DNA of 62,644 bases from Blautia sp. GTDB taxonomy: Bacteria; Bacillota; Clostridia; Lachnospirales; Lachnospiraceae. The notes beneath the pieces are model-generated. The model saw nothing but the letters and a program-made list of their open reading frames with translations, was not told where the DNA came from and did not search any database. The stretch's first letter is position 1. Each line of letters begins with the position of its first letter. Positions 42,754 through 51,028 of this stretch are shown here, piece after piece. The stretch is from positions 1 to 62,644 of the forward strand of contig JAMPAC010000014.1 of assembly GCA_023667395.1 (NCBI GenBank). The letters are read 5' to 3'. A program made the position numbers and the translations under genes.

Positions 42754-43920
42754 TTATTTCAGAAGCGCGGACGAGATGACCATTCTCTGAACCTCGCTGG
42801 TTCCCTCATAGATCTCAGTAATCTTTGCGTCACGCATCATGCGCTCCACGTCATACTCCCTGATATAACCGTAACCGCCGTGCAGCTGGACAGCCTTGGT
42901 GGTCACCTCCATGGCAACCTCCGCCGCGTACAGCTTCGCCATAGCCGCCTCCTCGGAATAGGAGATCTTGGGATTGGTCCTGTACTCGTCTTTCTTCAGG
43001 GCAGCCTTGTAAACCAGCATCTTGGCAGCCTCTACCTTGGTAGCCATATCCGCCAGCTGGAACTGGGTGTTCTGGAAGCCGCTGATGGACTTGCCGAACT
43101 GTTTTCTCTCTTTTGTATAGGCGATGGTTCTCTCCAGCGCGCCCTCCGCGATGCCCAGGGCCTGCGCCGCGATACCGATACGGCCGCCGTCCAGGGTATG
43201 CATGGCGATCTTGAAGCCCTGTCCCTGCTTGCCCAGGATATTCTCCTTGGGGATGCGGCAATCGGTAAAGATCAGTTCATACGTGGAAGAACCCCGGATA
43301 CCCATTTTTTTCTCCTTGGTACCGAAGGAAAATCCGGGCGTGCCTTTTTCCACGATAAAGGAGGAAATCTCTTTCATCTTTCTGCCGTTCTTTTCAATGA
43401 TGCCGGTCACGGCGATGACAATATACACATCGGCCTCTTTGCCGTTGGTGATAAAGCACTTGGAGCCGTTGAGCACCCACTCGTCCCCGTCCAGGACGGC
43501 CTTGGTCTGCTGCCCCTGTGCGTCCGTGCCTGCGCCGGGCTCGGTCAGGCCGAATGCACCGATCTTCCTGCCGCTTGCCAGGTCGGGAACGTATTTCTGC
43601 TTCTGCTCCTCGGTGCCGTAGGTCAGGATGGGATCCACGCAGAGGGAGGTATGGGCGGAAACGATAACGCCCGTGGTGCCGCACACCTTGGAAAGTTCCT
43701 CCACGCACATCACATAGGTCAGGATATCACAGCCCTGTCCGCCGTACTCCTTGGGAACGGGAATGCCCAGGAACCCGTACTTCGCCATCTTTTCAACCGT
43801 CTCCCTGGGGAAACGCTCTTCCTCGTCCACTTCCTGCGCCAGGGGCTTCACTTCGTTTTCAGCGAAATCCCTGAACAACTGTCTCGCCATCTCATGTTTT
43901 TTGGATAATGTAAAATCCAT
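42754..43920 (-). CDS. bcd: butyryl-CoA dehydrogenase
   Basis: 388 residues, the usual short-chain acyl-CoA dehydrogenase length. FGLTEPGAGTDA, FITNGKEADVYIVIAVT and the C-terminal LHGGYGYIREYDVERMMRDAKITEIYEGTSEVQ are typical; the Glu of YEGTSE is the catalytic base. It reduces crotonyl-CoA to butyryl-CoA with EtfAB. The start ATG 43920 follows GGAGGATGAATTATC. Confidence 0.96.
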   Translation of the reverse strand: MDFTLSKKHEMARQLFRDFAENEVKPLAQEVDEEERFPRETVEKMAKYGFLGIPVPKEYGGQGCDILTYVMCVEELSKVCGTTGVIVSAHTSLCVDPILTYGTEEQKQKYVPDLASGRKIGAFGLTEPGAGTDAQGQQTKAVLDGDEWVLNGSKCFITNGKEADVYIVIAVTGIIEKNGRKMKEISSFIVEKGTPGFSFGTKEKKMGIRGSSTYELIFTDCRIPKENILGKQGQGFKIAMHTLDGGRIGIAAQALGIAEGALERTIAYTKERKQFGKSISGFQNTQFQLADMATKVEAAKMLVYKAALKKDEYRTNPKISYSEEAAMAKLYAAEVAMEVTTKAVQLHGGYGYIREYDVERMMRDAKITEIYEGTSEVQRMVISSALLK

Positions 43921-43947
43921 GATAATTCATCCTCCATCATTCAAAAT

Positions 43948-44787
43948 TTATTTGTTATAATTATAGAAGCCTTCCCCGGTCTTCTTGCCAAGCTTGCCTG
44001 CGCGTACCATCTTTCTCAAAAGGGGAGCGGGCGCATACTTGGAATCGCCGGTCTCCGCATAGATGACTTCCATGATCGCCAGCACGATATCCAGACCGAT
44101 ATAGTCGCCCAGGGCCAGGGGACCCATGGGATGGTTCGCGCCCAGCTGCATTGCCACGTCGATATCCGCCACGGACGCAACGCCCGCCGCATATACGTTG
44201 ATGGCTTCGTTGATCATGGGGATCAGGATCCTGTTCACCACAAAGCCCGCCGCCTCATTTACCTCAACGGGAGTCTTGCCGATCTCTGTCGCGATGGCCT
44301 TGATCTTCTCCACCAGGTCCGCAGGAGTGTTAGCGCCTGCAATGACCTCCACCAGCTTCATCCTGTCAGCCGGGTTAAAGAAATGCATACCGATCAGCGG
44401 ACGATCCAGCCCGTTGCCCATCTCCGTGATGGAAAGGGAAGAAGTATTGGAAGCAAAAATACAATCCTTCTTCACGATCTGCTGCAGTTCCGCAAAGGTC
44501 TGTTTCTTGATGGCCATATTTTCGGGACAAACCTCAATCACAAGATCGCATTCCGTACAGATATCCTTCAGACCTGTGACGATCTTTGCCGCCACAGCGT
44601 CAGCCTTCTCCTGTGTGATCTTCTCCTTGCCCACCAGGAAATTCAGGTTCTTTAAAATCTTTGCCTTGCCGCCGTCAGCGAACTCCTGCTTGATATCGCA
44701 GAGGCAGACCTCGTATCCGTCCGTCATTGCAAATGCCTGCGCAATCCCCGCACCCATGGTGCCAGCGCCGATAATACCTACTTTCAT
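43948..44787 (-). CDS. hbd: 3-hydroxybutyryl-CoA dehydrogenase
   Basis: 279 residues. The N-terminal Rossmann fold opens VGIIGAGTMGAGIAQ, and GMHFFNPADRMKLVEVI carries the catalytic His with Asn and Glu nearby. It reduces acetoacetyl-CoA to 3-hydroxybutyryl-CoA. Unlike its neighbours it is preceded by a 120-base gap holding copy C of the structured leader element, which may set its expression apart within the operon. Confidence 0.96.
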   Translation of the reverse strand: MKVGIIGAGTMGAGIAQAFAMTDGYEVCLCDIKQEFADGGKAKILKNLNFLVGKEKITQEKADAVAAKIVTGLKDICTECDLVIEVCPENMAIKKQTFAELQQIVKKDCIFASNTSSLSITEMGNGLDRPLIGMHFFNPADRMKLVEVIAGANTPADLVEKIKAIATEIGKTPVEVNEAAGFVVNRILIPMINEAINVYAAGVASVADIDVAMQLGANHPMGPLALGDYIGLDIVLAIMEVIYAETGDSKYAPAPLLRKMVRAGKLGKKTGEGFYNYNK

Positions 44788-44800
44788 GATATATCCTCCA

Positions 44801-44888
44801 TTCTAATTGCCGCTTACAGCAATTTCTTCCTGTCTCCTCACTTCAATGCCCCTTGCTCCTGCATTTACCGTTCCAAGACTGTTTCCAT
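44801..44888 (-). repeat. copy C of dispersed structured leader element
   Basis: Minus strand GGAAACAGTCTTGG: GTCTT (44877-44881) pairs with GAGAC (44834-44838) by a U-G wobble, valid only in minus-strand RNA. AATGC (44863-44867) pairs with GCATT (44847-44851). The 3' hairpin AATTGCTG/CGGCAATT (44807-44826) keeps pairing by another U-G wobble. The inner long hairpin of copies A and B is absent. It ends before GGAGG of hbd. Confidence 0.78.
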
Positions 44889-44909
44889 TTGCTATATTGT
44901 AACATGTGT

Positions 44910-45734
44910 TTAACAGTTCTTAAAGGGCTCTTTCACCTTCTCCTTGTTCTTGTCAAGGAAGAAAGCCATGCCGTACTTCTGATCCTCTGTCTCGAAGCAG
45001 TCGCCGAAAAGCTTCTCCTCAAGCACGATGGCCTCATCCATCTCCAGGTCAAGGCCTTCGTCGATTGCTTTCTTGCAATTGCGGACAGCGATGGGGGCAT
45101 TCTTCGCAATGCCGGACGCCATCTTCTCCGCCGCCGCCATCAGGACTTCCTGGGCGGATTTTACCACGTTGCCCTCGTCGTCAACCTCTGCGGAGTACAC
45201 TTCATTCACCAGGCCGATCCGGTATGCCTCCGCCGCCTTGATGTTGCGGGCGGTATAGATCATCTGCTTTGCCATGCCTGCGCCCACCAGACGGGCCAGT
45301 CTCTGGGTGCCGCCGAAACCAGGCGTGATCCCCAGGCCAACCTCCGGCTGGCCGAACACAGCGTTATCGGAACAGAGCCGGATATCACAACTCATGGAGA
45401 TCTCGCATCCGCCGCCCAGGGCGAAACCGTTGACCGCCGCGATCACGGGAATGGGGAAAGTCTCCAGCTTGCGGAACACGTCGTTGCCCTTTTTGCCAAA
45501 AGCCTCTCCCTCCGCCTTGGTCAGCGTGCTCATCTCGCCAATATCAGCGCCTGCCACAAAGGATTTCTGTCCCGCCCCGGTAAGGATGAGACAGCGAACC
45601 TCCTTCAAATCCACTGCATCCAGGGCAGCGTCCAGTTCCTCCAGCACCTGGGAATTCAAGGCGTTCAACGCTTTCTCCCTGTTGATGGTGATGGTGGCGA
45701 TATTGCCCTTCTGCTCATATAAAATAAAATCCAT
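44910..45734 (-). CDS. crt: 3-hydroxybutyryl-CoA dehydratase (crotonase)
   Basis: 274 residues of the enoyl-CoA hydratase family: INREKALNALNS, AGADIGEM (oxyanion-hole region), GFALGGGCEISMSCD and EVGLGITPGFGGTQRL with the two catalytic Glu residues. It dehydrates 3-hydroxybutyryl-CoA to crotonyl-CoA. ATG 45734 is set by AGGAGGGTGTAAA; the longer in-frame start runs back through a hairpin. Its C-terminus is about 12 residues longer than usual (KVKEPFKNC). Confidence 0.95.
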   Translation of the reverse strand: MDFILYEQKGNIATITINREKALNALNSQVLEELDAALDAVDLKEVRCLILTGAGQKSFVAGADIGEMSTLTKAEGEAFGKKGNDVFRKLETFPIPVIAAVNGFALGGGCEISMSCDIRLCSDNAVFGQPEVGLGITPGFGGTQRLARLVGAGMAKQMIYTARNIKAAEAYRIGLVNEVYSAEVDDEGNVVKSAQEVLMAAAEKMASGIAKNAPIAVRNCKKAIDEGLDLEMDEAIVLEEKLFGDCFETEDQKYGMAFFLDKNKEKVKEPFKNC

Positions 45735-45747
45735 TTTACACCCTCCT

Positions 45748-45763
45748 GCCCGCTTCAGCGGGC
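45748..45763 (-). repeat. hairpin GCCCGC/GCGGGC before crt
   Basis: A perfect stem (seven bp if the flanking T/A is counted) with loop TGAA on the minus strand, directly before AGGAGGGTGTAAA and ATGGAT. The same block precedes the lanthipeptide precursor at 31777-31792, with compensating changes in the stem. Confidence 0.65.
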
Positions 45764-45769
45764 ACCAGT

Positions 45770-45910
45770 TCACTCTGCCTTTCTATTGGAAAGGCCTTTC
45801 TCTTTCTCTTTCTCTTTTTTTGCTTCCTGCTTCCTGACTTTCTTTTCTTTCAGCTTATCGCCTGCTTTATAGAGAATCTCTATCAGGGCGCGGTTCGCAT
45901 AAAGTCCCAT
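45770..45910 (-). CDS. 46-residue basic protein inside the butyrate operon
   Basis: ATG 45910 is preceded by AGGGAAGTGACAGT. The product begins MGLYANRALIEILYKAGDKL and ends in a Lys/Glu run (KKEKEKEKG), so a short hydrophobic helix is followed by a charged coil. It fits the thl-crt gap exactly, 22 bases after thl and ending 35 before crt. Not recognised. The AAAGAG/GAGAAA repeat in its DNA could also be slippage-prone. Confidence 0.55.
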   Translation of the reverse strand: MGLYANRALIEILYKAGDKLKEKKVRKQEAKKEKEKEKGLSNRKAE

Positions 45911-45932
45911 ACTGTCACTTCCCTGTATCTTC

Positions 45933-47117
45933 TCAGTCTTCGATCTTCACGATGGTGGAGCAGCCCATACCGCCGCCGATGCACAGGGTAGCCAGGCCGG
46001 TCTTTGCGCCCTTTGCCTGCATCTCATGAAGCAGCGTCACCAGGATACGGCATCCGGAAGCGCCCACGGGATGACCAAGGGCGATGGCGCCGCCGTTGGG
46101 ATTCAGCTGCTTATCCACATCGATGCCCAGTTCTTTTCCAACTGCAACGGACTGTGCGGCAAATGCCTCGTTAGCCTCGATGATGTCAAAGTCCTCTATC
46201 TTCATGCCTGTCTTAGCCAGCACTTTCTTCGTGGCAGCCACGGGACCGATTCCCATAACCTCGGGACGGACGCCTGCCAGGGCGCCTGCCACAAAGGTAG
46301 CCATGGGCTTCACGCCCAGTTCTTTCGCTTTCTCCTCGCTCATGACAACGATCGCCGCCGCGCCGTCGTTGATGCCGGAAGCGTTGCCTGCGGTAACGAA
46401 GCCGTCGGGATTGATGGGACGAAGCTTCTGTAAGCCCTCAATGGTGGAGCCGGGACGGGGACCCTCGTCTACCTTGAATTCAATGGTCTCTTTCTTTTTC
46501 TTCACCGTAACGGGTACGATCTCAGCGTCAAAAGCGCCTGACTTCTGAGCCGCCTCCGCTTTCTGCTGGCTCTTTAACGCGAACTCGTCCAGTTCCTCCC
46601 GGGTAAGACCCCACTCGCGGCAGATATTGTCTGCGGTGGTGATCATATGGTAATCGTTGAACGCGTCCCAGAGGGCGTCCTTGATCATGGTATCAACCAG
46701 CGTTCCGTTGTTCATCCTGTAGCCGTAACGCGCCTGGGGAATCGCGTAGGGAGCCATGGACATATTCTCCATACCGCCTGCCACAACCACATCCGCGTCC
46801 CCTGCCATGATCATCTGCGCCGCCTGGTTCACACAGTTCAGACCGGAACCGCAGACAACATTCATGGTGACAGCAGGCACTTCGATGGGAAGTCCCGCCT
46901 TGATGGATGCCTGACGGGCCACATTCTGCCCCTGGCCTGCCTGGATCACGCAGCCCATGTAGACCTGATCCACATCCTCGGGCTTCACGCCCGCTCTGTT
47001 CAGGGCTTCCTTAATCACAATGGCGCCAAGATCCACAACGGGGGTGGTGCTCAATGTGCCTCCCATGGTACCGATGGCAGTACGGCAGGCTCCGGCTAAA
47101 ACTACTTTTTTTGACAT
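45933..47117 (-). CDS. thl: acetyl-CoA acetyltransferase (thiolase)
   Basis: 394 residues. Active-site Cys89 in [17 protein letters not shown] with the catalytic His, and CIGGGMGCS near the C-terminus with the second Cys. It condenses two acetyl-CoA to acetoacetyl-CoA, the first step of butyrate formation. It is the first gene of the operon; AAGGAGGATTTACA precedes ATG 47117. No butyrate kinase or butyryl-CoA:acetate CoA-transferase gene lies in the window. Confidence 0.96.
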   Translation of the reverse strand: MSKKVVLAGACRTAIGTMGGTLSTTPVVDLGAIVIKEALNRAGVKPEDVDQVYMGCVIQAGQGQNVARQASIKAGLPIEVPAVTMNVVCGSGLNCVNQAAQMIMAGDADVVVAGGMENMSMAPYAIPQARYGYRMNNGTLVDTMIKDALWDAFNDYHMITTADNICREWGLTREELDEFALKSQQKAEAAQKSGAFDAEIVPVTVKKKKETIEFKVDEGPRPGSTIEGLQKLRPINPDGFVTAGNASGINDGAAAIVVMSEEKAKELGVKPMATFVAGALAGVRPEVMGIGPVAATKKVLAKTGMKIEDFDIIEANEAFAAQSVAVGKELGIDVDKQLNPNGGAIALGHPVGASGCRILVTLLHEMQAKGAKTGLATLCIGGGMGCSTIVKIED

Positions 47118-47182
47118 TGTAAATCCTCCTTGTCATTCTCCCTTATAATAAGGTAATTTATTGATTGTTATTTTTTTATCAT

Positions 47183-47224
47183 AGTCACTGTGACTAGTGT
47201 ATCACAGTCACTCAAGATTTGCAA
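47183..47224 (-). promoter_or_regulatory. promoter and palindromic operator of the butyrate operon
   Basis: On the minus strand TTGCAA (47219-47224) and TACACT (47196-47201) stand 17 bases apart. AGTCAC/GTGACT half-sites occur three times (47183-47188, 47190-47195, 47206-47211), forming two overlapping dyads around the -10 box. A repressor or redox regulator could bind here; it does not look like the Rex consensus. Confidence 0.55.
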
Positions 47225-47341
47225 TGGCTTTTCAGGGAAAATATATAACGGAACTATTACAATCTTTAAGATTGCGCTCCGTCACTTGTGGGCAAAAATG
47301 GAATATGCTAAAATTCACATTACAGGGAATGATATTTGGAG

Positions 47342-47357
47342 GAAACAGTCTCGGAAT
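47342..47357 (+). repeat. 5' fragment of the dispersed leader element
   Basis: GAAACAGTCTCGGAATGG equals the first bases of copies A-C, but no pairing partner follows. It passes directly into the GGAGG of the next gene. Confidence 0.5.
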
Positions 47358-47370
47358 GGAGGACTATCTA

Positions 47371-48522
47371 ATGAAAAACAGAATGTATTATTTACTTTTT
47401 CCGGTATACCTGGCTGTGGTGGGGTTTGTACTGATCATAAACGGCGTGTTTACGGGACAGGTCGCATCCATGAGCAACCTGGTGATCAACCTGACTTTCC
47501 TGCTGCTGATCGGCATCCTGTTCCTGGTTTCTTTTTTCAGCTTTGCAAGGTTAAACCGCATGACGGACAGGCTGCTCGACGTGGCGGACAAGATCTATGA
47601 AGCCTATGACAAGGGCGACCGTAACCTGTGGGATGCCTACTGCAACAAAGCCAAGATCTTTGGGGATGATGCGCTGGACGAAGCCTTTTACCGTTATCAG
47701 AAGAAGATGAACAGCTTTCAGACCAAACACGGTCTGATGGGACGCTGTGAGATCGAAGATTACCTGAACGAGGATCTGCTGAACCAGGCAGGCATGAGTT
47801 ATTACAATTCCGCCATCTCCGGCACCATGACAGGGCTGGGCATCCTGGGCACGTTCATCGGCCTGTCCATCGGTCTGGGCTCCTTTAACGGCAATGATAT
47901 CTACACCATCTCGGATAATGTGGGGCCGCTGCTGGACGGCATGAAAGTAGCTTTCCACACTTCCGTGTACGGCATCCTGTTTTCCCTGGTGTTCCAGTTT
48001 GCCTATCGCGGCCTGATGGCGGACGCTTACGACAAACTGCAGGATTTTCTGGCCGCATTCCGGGAATGCGTGGAACCCACGGTCAACAGCGCGGATGCCA
48101 ACATCAGGGCCATGCTGGTCTATCAGGCCAATATGGCTAATTCCATGAAGCAGATCACGGAACTTTTAAAGGGGGAAGCCAGGGAACAGACGGAATGCCT
48201 GGATAAAATGGCACAGAGTTTCGCGGAACGGATCGAACAGGCTTTGGGGACCGATTTTGACAGACTGGGGCAGACCCTGCGGAAAGCCTGCGACGCCCAG
48301 GAGACTTATGCGGACAATTACAAGAGTATGACAGAAACCGCCATGGAACTCCTGGAAGCTGACCGCACCCTGCAAAAAGCGTTGGAGGATACCATGGACA
48401 GACAGGAATCCATGACCAGGCAGCTTAAGGAGCAGGCGGAGCGGATCGACGCCACCTGTAGCGCCATCAATGAGGAGATCAGCAACCAGCTGTACACCTA
48501 TGCGGAAATCCATGATATGTAG
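47371..48522 (+). CDS. MotA/TolQ/ExbB-type proton channel protein (ZorA-like)
   Basis: 383 residues. Two membrane helices at the N-terminus, then a pair near 145-170 and 195-215 that carry the channel pattern GTMTGLGILGTFIGLSIGL and SVYGILFSLVFQFAYRGLMAD. A long cytoplasmic helical tail (about 240-383) follows, as in ZorA. With the next gene's product it should form a stator-like proton channel. ATG 47371 follows GGAGGACTATCTA. No ZorC, ZorD or ZorE gene is near. Confidence 0.82.
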   Translation: MKNRMYYLLFPVYLAVVGFVLIINGVFTGQVASMSNLVINLTFLLLIGILFLVSFFSFARLNRMTDRLLDVADKIYEAYDKGDRNLWDAYCNKAKIFGDDALDEAFYRYQKKMNSFQTKHGLMGRCEIEDYLNEDLLNQAGMSYYNSAISGTMTGLGILGTFIGLSIGLGSFNGNDIYTISDNVGPLLDGMKVAFHTSVYGILFSLVFQFAYRGLMADAYDKLQDFLAAFRECVEPTVNSADANIRAMLVYQANMANSMKQITELLKGEAREQTECLDKMAQSFAERIEQALGTDFDRLGQTLRKACDAQETYADNYKSMTETAMELLEADRTLQKALEDTMDRQESMTRQLKEQAERIDATCSAINEEISNQLYTYAEIHDM

Positions 48523-48541
48523 CGGGAAAGGCAGGACACAA

Positions 48542-49465
48542 ATGGCAAAAAGAGATCGGAAAACCAGAACATTCGAGGAGCCCAGCTACTGGCAGTCCTA
48601 TTCGGACATGATGGCGGCCCTGCTGCTCATCTTTATTTTGATCATCGCCATTACCCTGGCGATCTATAAACAGAAGACCACGGACCTGGAGCAGACCCAG
48701 GCCGAGTTAAACGCGGCGAAACAGACCCTGGAGACAGCCAGGATCGACCTGGACAACTACCGCAGCGAGATCGAGGCGTCCAGGCATGAGCTGGAGGATT
48801 CCCTGTTAAAGCTGCAGGAGGCCTATGACGCCGCTGCCCTGACCCAGGAGCAGCTGGCCGCGGCTTACCTGGAGATCGACGAAGCCCGGGGAGAACTGGA
48901 ATCCACCCGGAGCCAGCTGCAGGATATCGTGGGAGTGAGGACGGACATCATCGGGCAGCTGCAGTCCAGATTTAACAATTCCAGCATGGAAGTGGATGCC
49001 CAGAACGGTTCCATCAGCTTTTCGTCGGATGTGTTGTTCAAATATGGCAGCGCCAACCTGACGGACGCCAGCAAGGCCACTTTGTCAGAGATCATTCCCA
49101 TGTATCTGGATGTGCTGCTCCAGGATCAGTTCCGCGATTATATCGCCGAGATCATTATTGAAGGCCACACGGATACCTCCGGCAGTTATCAGCATAATAT
49201 GAATCTGTCCTCAGATCGTGCAGGTTCCGTGGCGAGATATATCCTGGATCCTGCCAACGGTCTCAGTGAAGAGAAGGTGGAACAGCTGCAATCCCTGCTG
49301 ACCATCAACGGGCGGTCTTACAGCAGCCCCATTTATGTGGAGGGTACAAACGAGATCGATATGGCCGCTTCCCGGCGGGTGGAGATCAAATTCCGCTTAA
49401 AGGAGGAGGAACTGATCCAGAGGATTACGGAAATTTTGGCGCAACAGGCGGAAACAGGGCAATAA
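48542..49465 (+). CDS. OmpA/MotB-like partner protein (ZorB-like)
   Basis: 307 residues. One membrane helix (about 22-42) with Asp22 at its start (YSDMMAALLLIFILI), the likely proton-binding residue. A coiled coil follows (45-150, EQTQAELNAAKQTLETARID onward), then an OmpA-type peptidoglycan-binding domain with IIEGHTDTSGSYQHNMNLSSDRA. The coil is longer than in MotB. ATG 48542 overlaps no other gene; GCAGGACACAA precedes it. It forms a two-gene unit with the channel protein. Confidence 0.85.
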   Translation: MAKRDRKTRTFEEPSYWQSYSDMMAALLLIFILIIAITLAIYKQKTTDLEQTQAELNAAKQTLETARIDLDNYRSEIEASRHELEDSLLKLQEAYDAAALTQEQLAAAYLEIDEARGELESTRSQLQDIVGVRTDIIGQLQSRFNNSSMEVDAQNGSISFSSDVLFKYGSANLTDASKATLSEIIPMYLDVLLQDQFRDYIAEIIIEGHTDTSGSYQHNMNLSSDRAGSVARYILDPANGLSEEKVEQLQSLLTINGRSYSSPIYVEGTNEIDMAASRRVEIKFRLKEEELIQRITEILAQQAETGQ

Positions 49466-49558
49466 GAATGTATCCCTGAATTGCAGCTTGACAGAAAATT
49501 TCCCTGAGAGTATGATTTTACTATAAACATATTTTCACAAAAAGAATGAGGTAGGCAG

Positions 49559-49924
49559 ATGGCAAACGGACAGGAAGAACAAATCAGGATCGTGCAGGAG
49601 ACCGTGGCGGGCAAGGAGATCACTTTTGCCCATGTGATGGGTGGACCAGCGCCGATCATATACCAGAAACTGGGCTTAAATCCCCAAGTGGATTACCAGT
49701 CTTCCGCCATCGGCATCATGAACATGACGCCCCCGGAATCCGCTGTCATTGCATCAGATATCGCAGTCAAGAGCGGGAACGTCTATCTGGGCTTCGCGGA
49801 CCGTTTCACGGGAACGCTGATCATTACGGGAGAGATTGCGGACGTAACGTCGGCAATGACGGAGATCGTGAATTATTTCCGGGACACGCTGGAATACGTC
49901 GTCTGCAAAATCACAAAGAGATAG
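49559..49924 (+). CDS. eutS: EutS-type microcompartment shell protein
   Basis: 121 residues. The permuted BMC domain of EutS is clear: RIVQETVAGKEITFAHVM, AIGIMNMTPPESAVIASDIAVKSGNVYLGFADRFTGTLIITG. EutS forms bent hexamers in ethanolamine-utilisation shells. GAGGTAGGCAG precedes the start. It is followed 11 bases later by a second EutS homologue and then EutP, but no enzyme or other shell gene. Confidence 0.9.
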   Translation: MANGQEEQIRIVQETVAGKEITFAHVMGGPAPIIYQKLGLNPQVDYQSSAIGIMNMTPPESAVIASDIAVKSGNVYLGFADRFTGTLIITGEIADVTSAMTEIVNYFRDTLEYVVCKITKR

Positions 49925-49935
49925 GGAGTGCGGCC

Positions 49936-50364
49936 ATGGCCCGAATCACCAGGGAAGAACTGCTGGAAAAACTGTTTCATGACGATTATGAAAATCTGAA
50001 AGGGAAAAAACTGCGCATCACCCGTGTGCGGATTCCCGGAAAAGAGGTCTGCCTGGCACATGTGATCAGTTCCGCACAGGCCTGCGTATACCGGAATCTG
50101 GGACTGCATATCGGCGTCCATGAGGGGGAAGACCACACCGGGGAATCCATCGGCCTGATCCGTTTTACCCCATGGGAGGCGGTGGTAGTGGCCGCCGACG
50201 TGGCAATGAAAAGCGCCGATGTGCAGATTGGTTTTATGGATCGTTTCTGCGGCTCCCTGATCATCACCGGCGGACTCGCCGAAGTGGAAACCGCCGTGGA
50301 GGAAGTGGTCAGATTTTTCGGAGAAACGCTGGGCTTTCAAACCTGCGGGATTCATAAAAGTTAG
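49936..50364 (+). CDS. second EutS-like shell protein with N-terminal extension
   Basis: 142 residues. It shares the EutS core with its neighbour (SIGLIRFTPWEAVVVAADVAMKSADVQIGFMDRFCGSLIITGGLAEVE) but has an extra stretch of about 20 residues at the N-terminus (MARITREELLEKLFHDDYEN). Such an extension could bind a partner or cargo. Two adjacent paralogues may build a mixed hexamer. GGGAGTGCGGCC precedes ATG 49936. Confidence 0.85.
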   Translation: MARITREELLEKLFHDDYENLKGKKLRITRVRIPGKEVCLAHVISSAQACVYRNLGLHIGVHEGEDHTGESIGLIRFTPWEAVVVAADVAMKSADVQIGFMDRFCGSLIITGGLAEVETAVEEVVRFFGETLGFQTCGIHKS

Positions 50365-50434
50365 CCGTTCAGGCCTGAGCATGACAACAGACAGTTTCCA
50401 GGCAGCAATCAAAAAATGCAGGACGATACAGAGT

Positions 50435-50962
50435 ATGAAAAAATTATTTTTAATGGGCAGGAGCGAAGCCGGGAAAACCTCCCTGACACAGGCGTTACGA
50501 GGCGAAGAACTCCGCTATGTGAAAACGCAATACACCAGTTCGGACGAGGATACCATCGACACTCCCGGAGAATATGCAGAGTCCAAACGCTTCAGCGTGG
50601 GGCTTGCCTGCTTTTCTTTCGAGGCGGATGTGGTGGCTGTGGTCCAGGCGGCGGATGAGCCTTACAACCTGTTCAGCCCGAGTCTCCGCTCTTTTATCTT
50701 CCGCCCCCTCATCGGCATTATCACAAAGATCGATTCCCCCCATGCCAACATCCCCATGGTCAGGCAATGGCTGACCAATGCCGGCTGCGAGCGTATCTTT
50801 CTGATCAACAATGTGACCAGGGAGGGGATCGACGAACTGATGGAATATCTGGAGGAGGATCTGCCCCGTTTGACGTTTGAGCAGGCAAAAACAAAACAAG
50901 GCATGGGCTTGAACGAATGGGATCCTCTGCCGGAAGGAACGGACTATCCGGCTCCGAATTGA
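50435..50962 (+). CDS. eutP: EutP/PduV-type small GTPase
   Basis: 175 residues. P-loop GRSEAGKTS near residue 8, DTPGEY as the switch II motif, and TKID as the guanine-specificity motif. EutP proteins are associated with ethanolamine or propanediol microcompartments; an acetate-kinase role has also been proposed for one. ATG 50435 gives the normal family start (KKLFLMGRSE); an in-frame start at 50381 adds 18 residues. It closes the EutS-EutS-EutP unit. Confidence 0.88.
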   Translation: MKKLFLMGRSEAGKTSLTQALRGEELRYVKTQYTSSDEDTIDTPGEYAESKRFSVGLACFSFEADVVAVVQAADEPYNLFSPSLRSFIFRPLIGIITKIDSPHANIPMVRQWLTNAGCERIFLINNVTREGIDELMEYLEEDLPRLTFEQAKTKQGMGLNEWDPLPEGTDYPAPN

Positions 50963-51028
50963 CCTTATTCGCTTTGTTATCTTCCCTTCCCCTTGAAATC
51001 GAAATCAACCACTTCCAAGGAGACTTTC

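Noticed and set aside
40858-47117. A terminal butyrate-forming enzyme (but or buk/ptb) in the operon
   Set aside because: The six known genes and one small frame account for the whole run; neither enzyme is present in the window.
47371-49465. A complete Zorya defence system
   Set aside because: Only ZorA/ZorB-like genes are present; the following genes are EutS, EutS and EutP, not ZorC/ZorD/ZorE.
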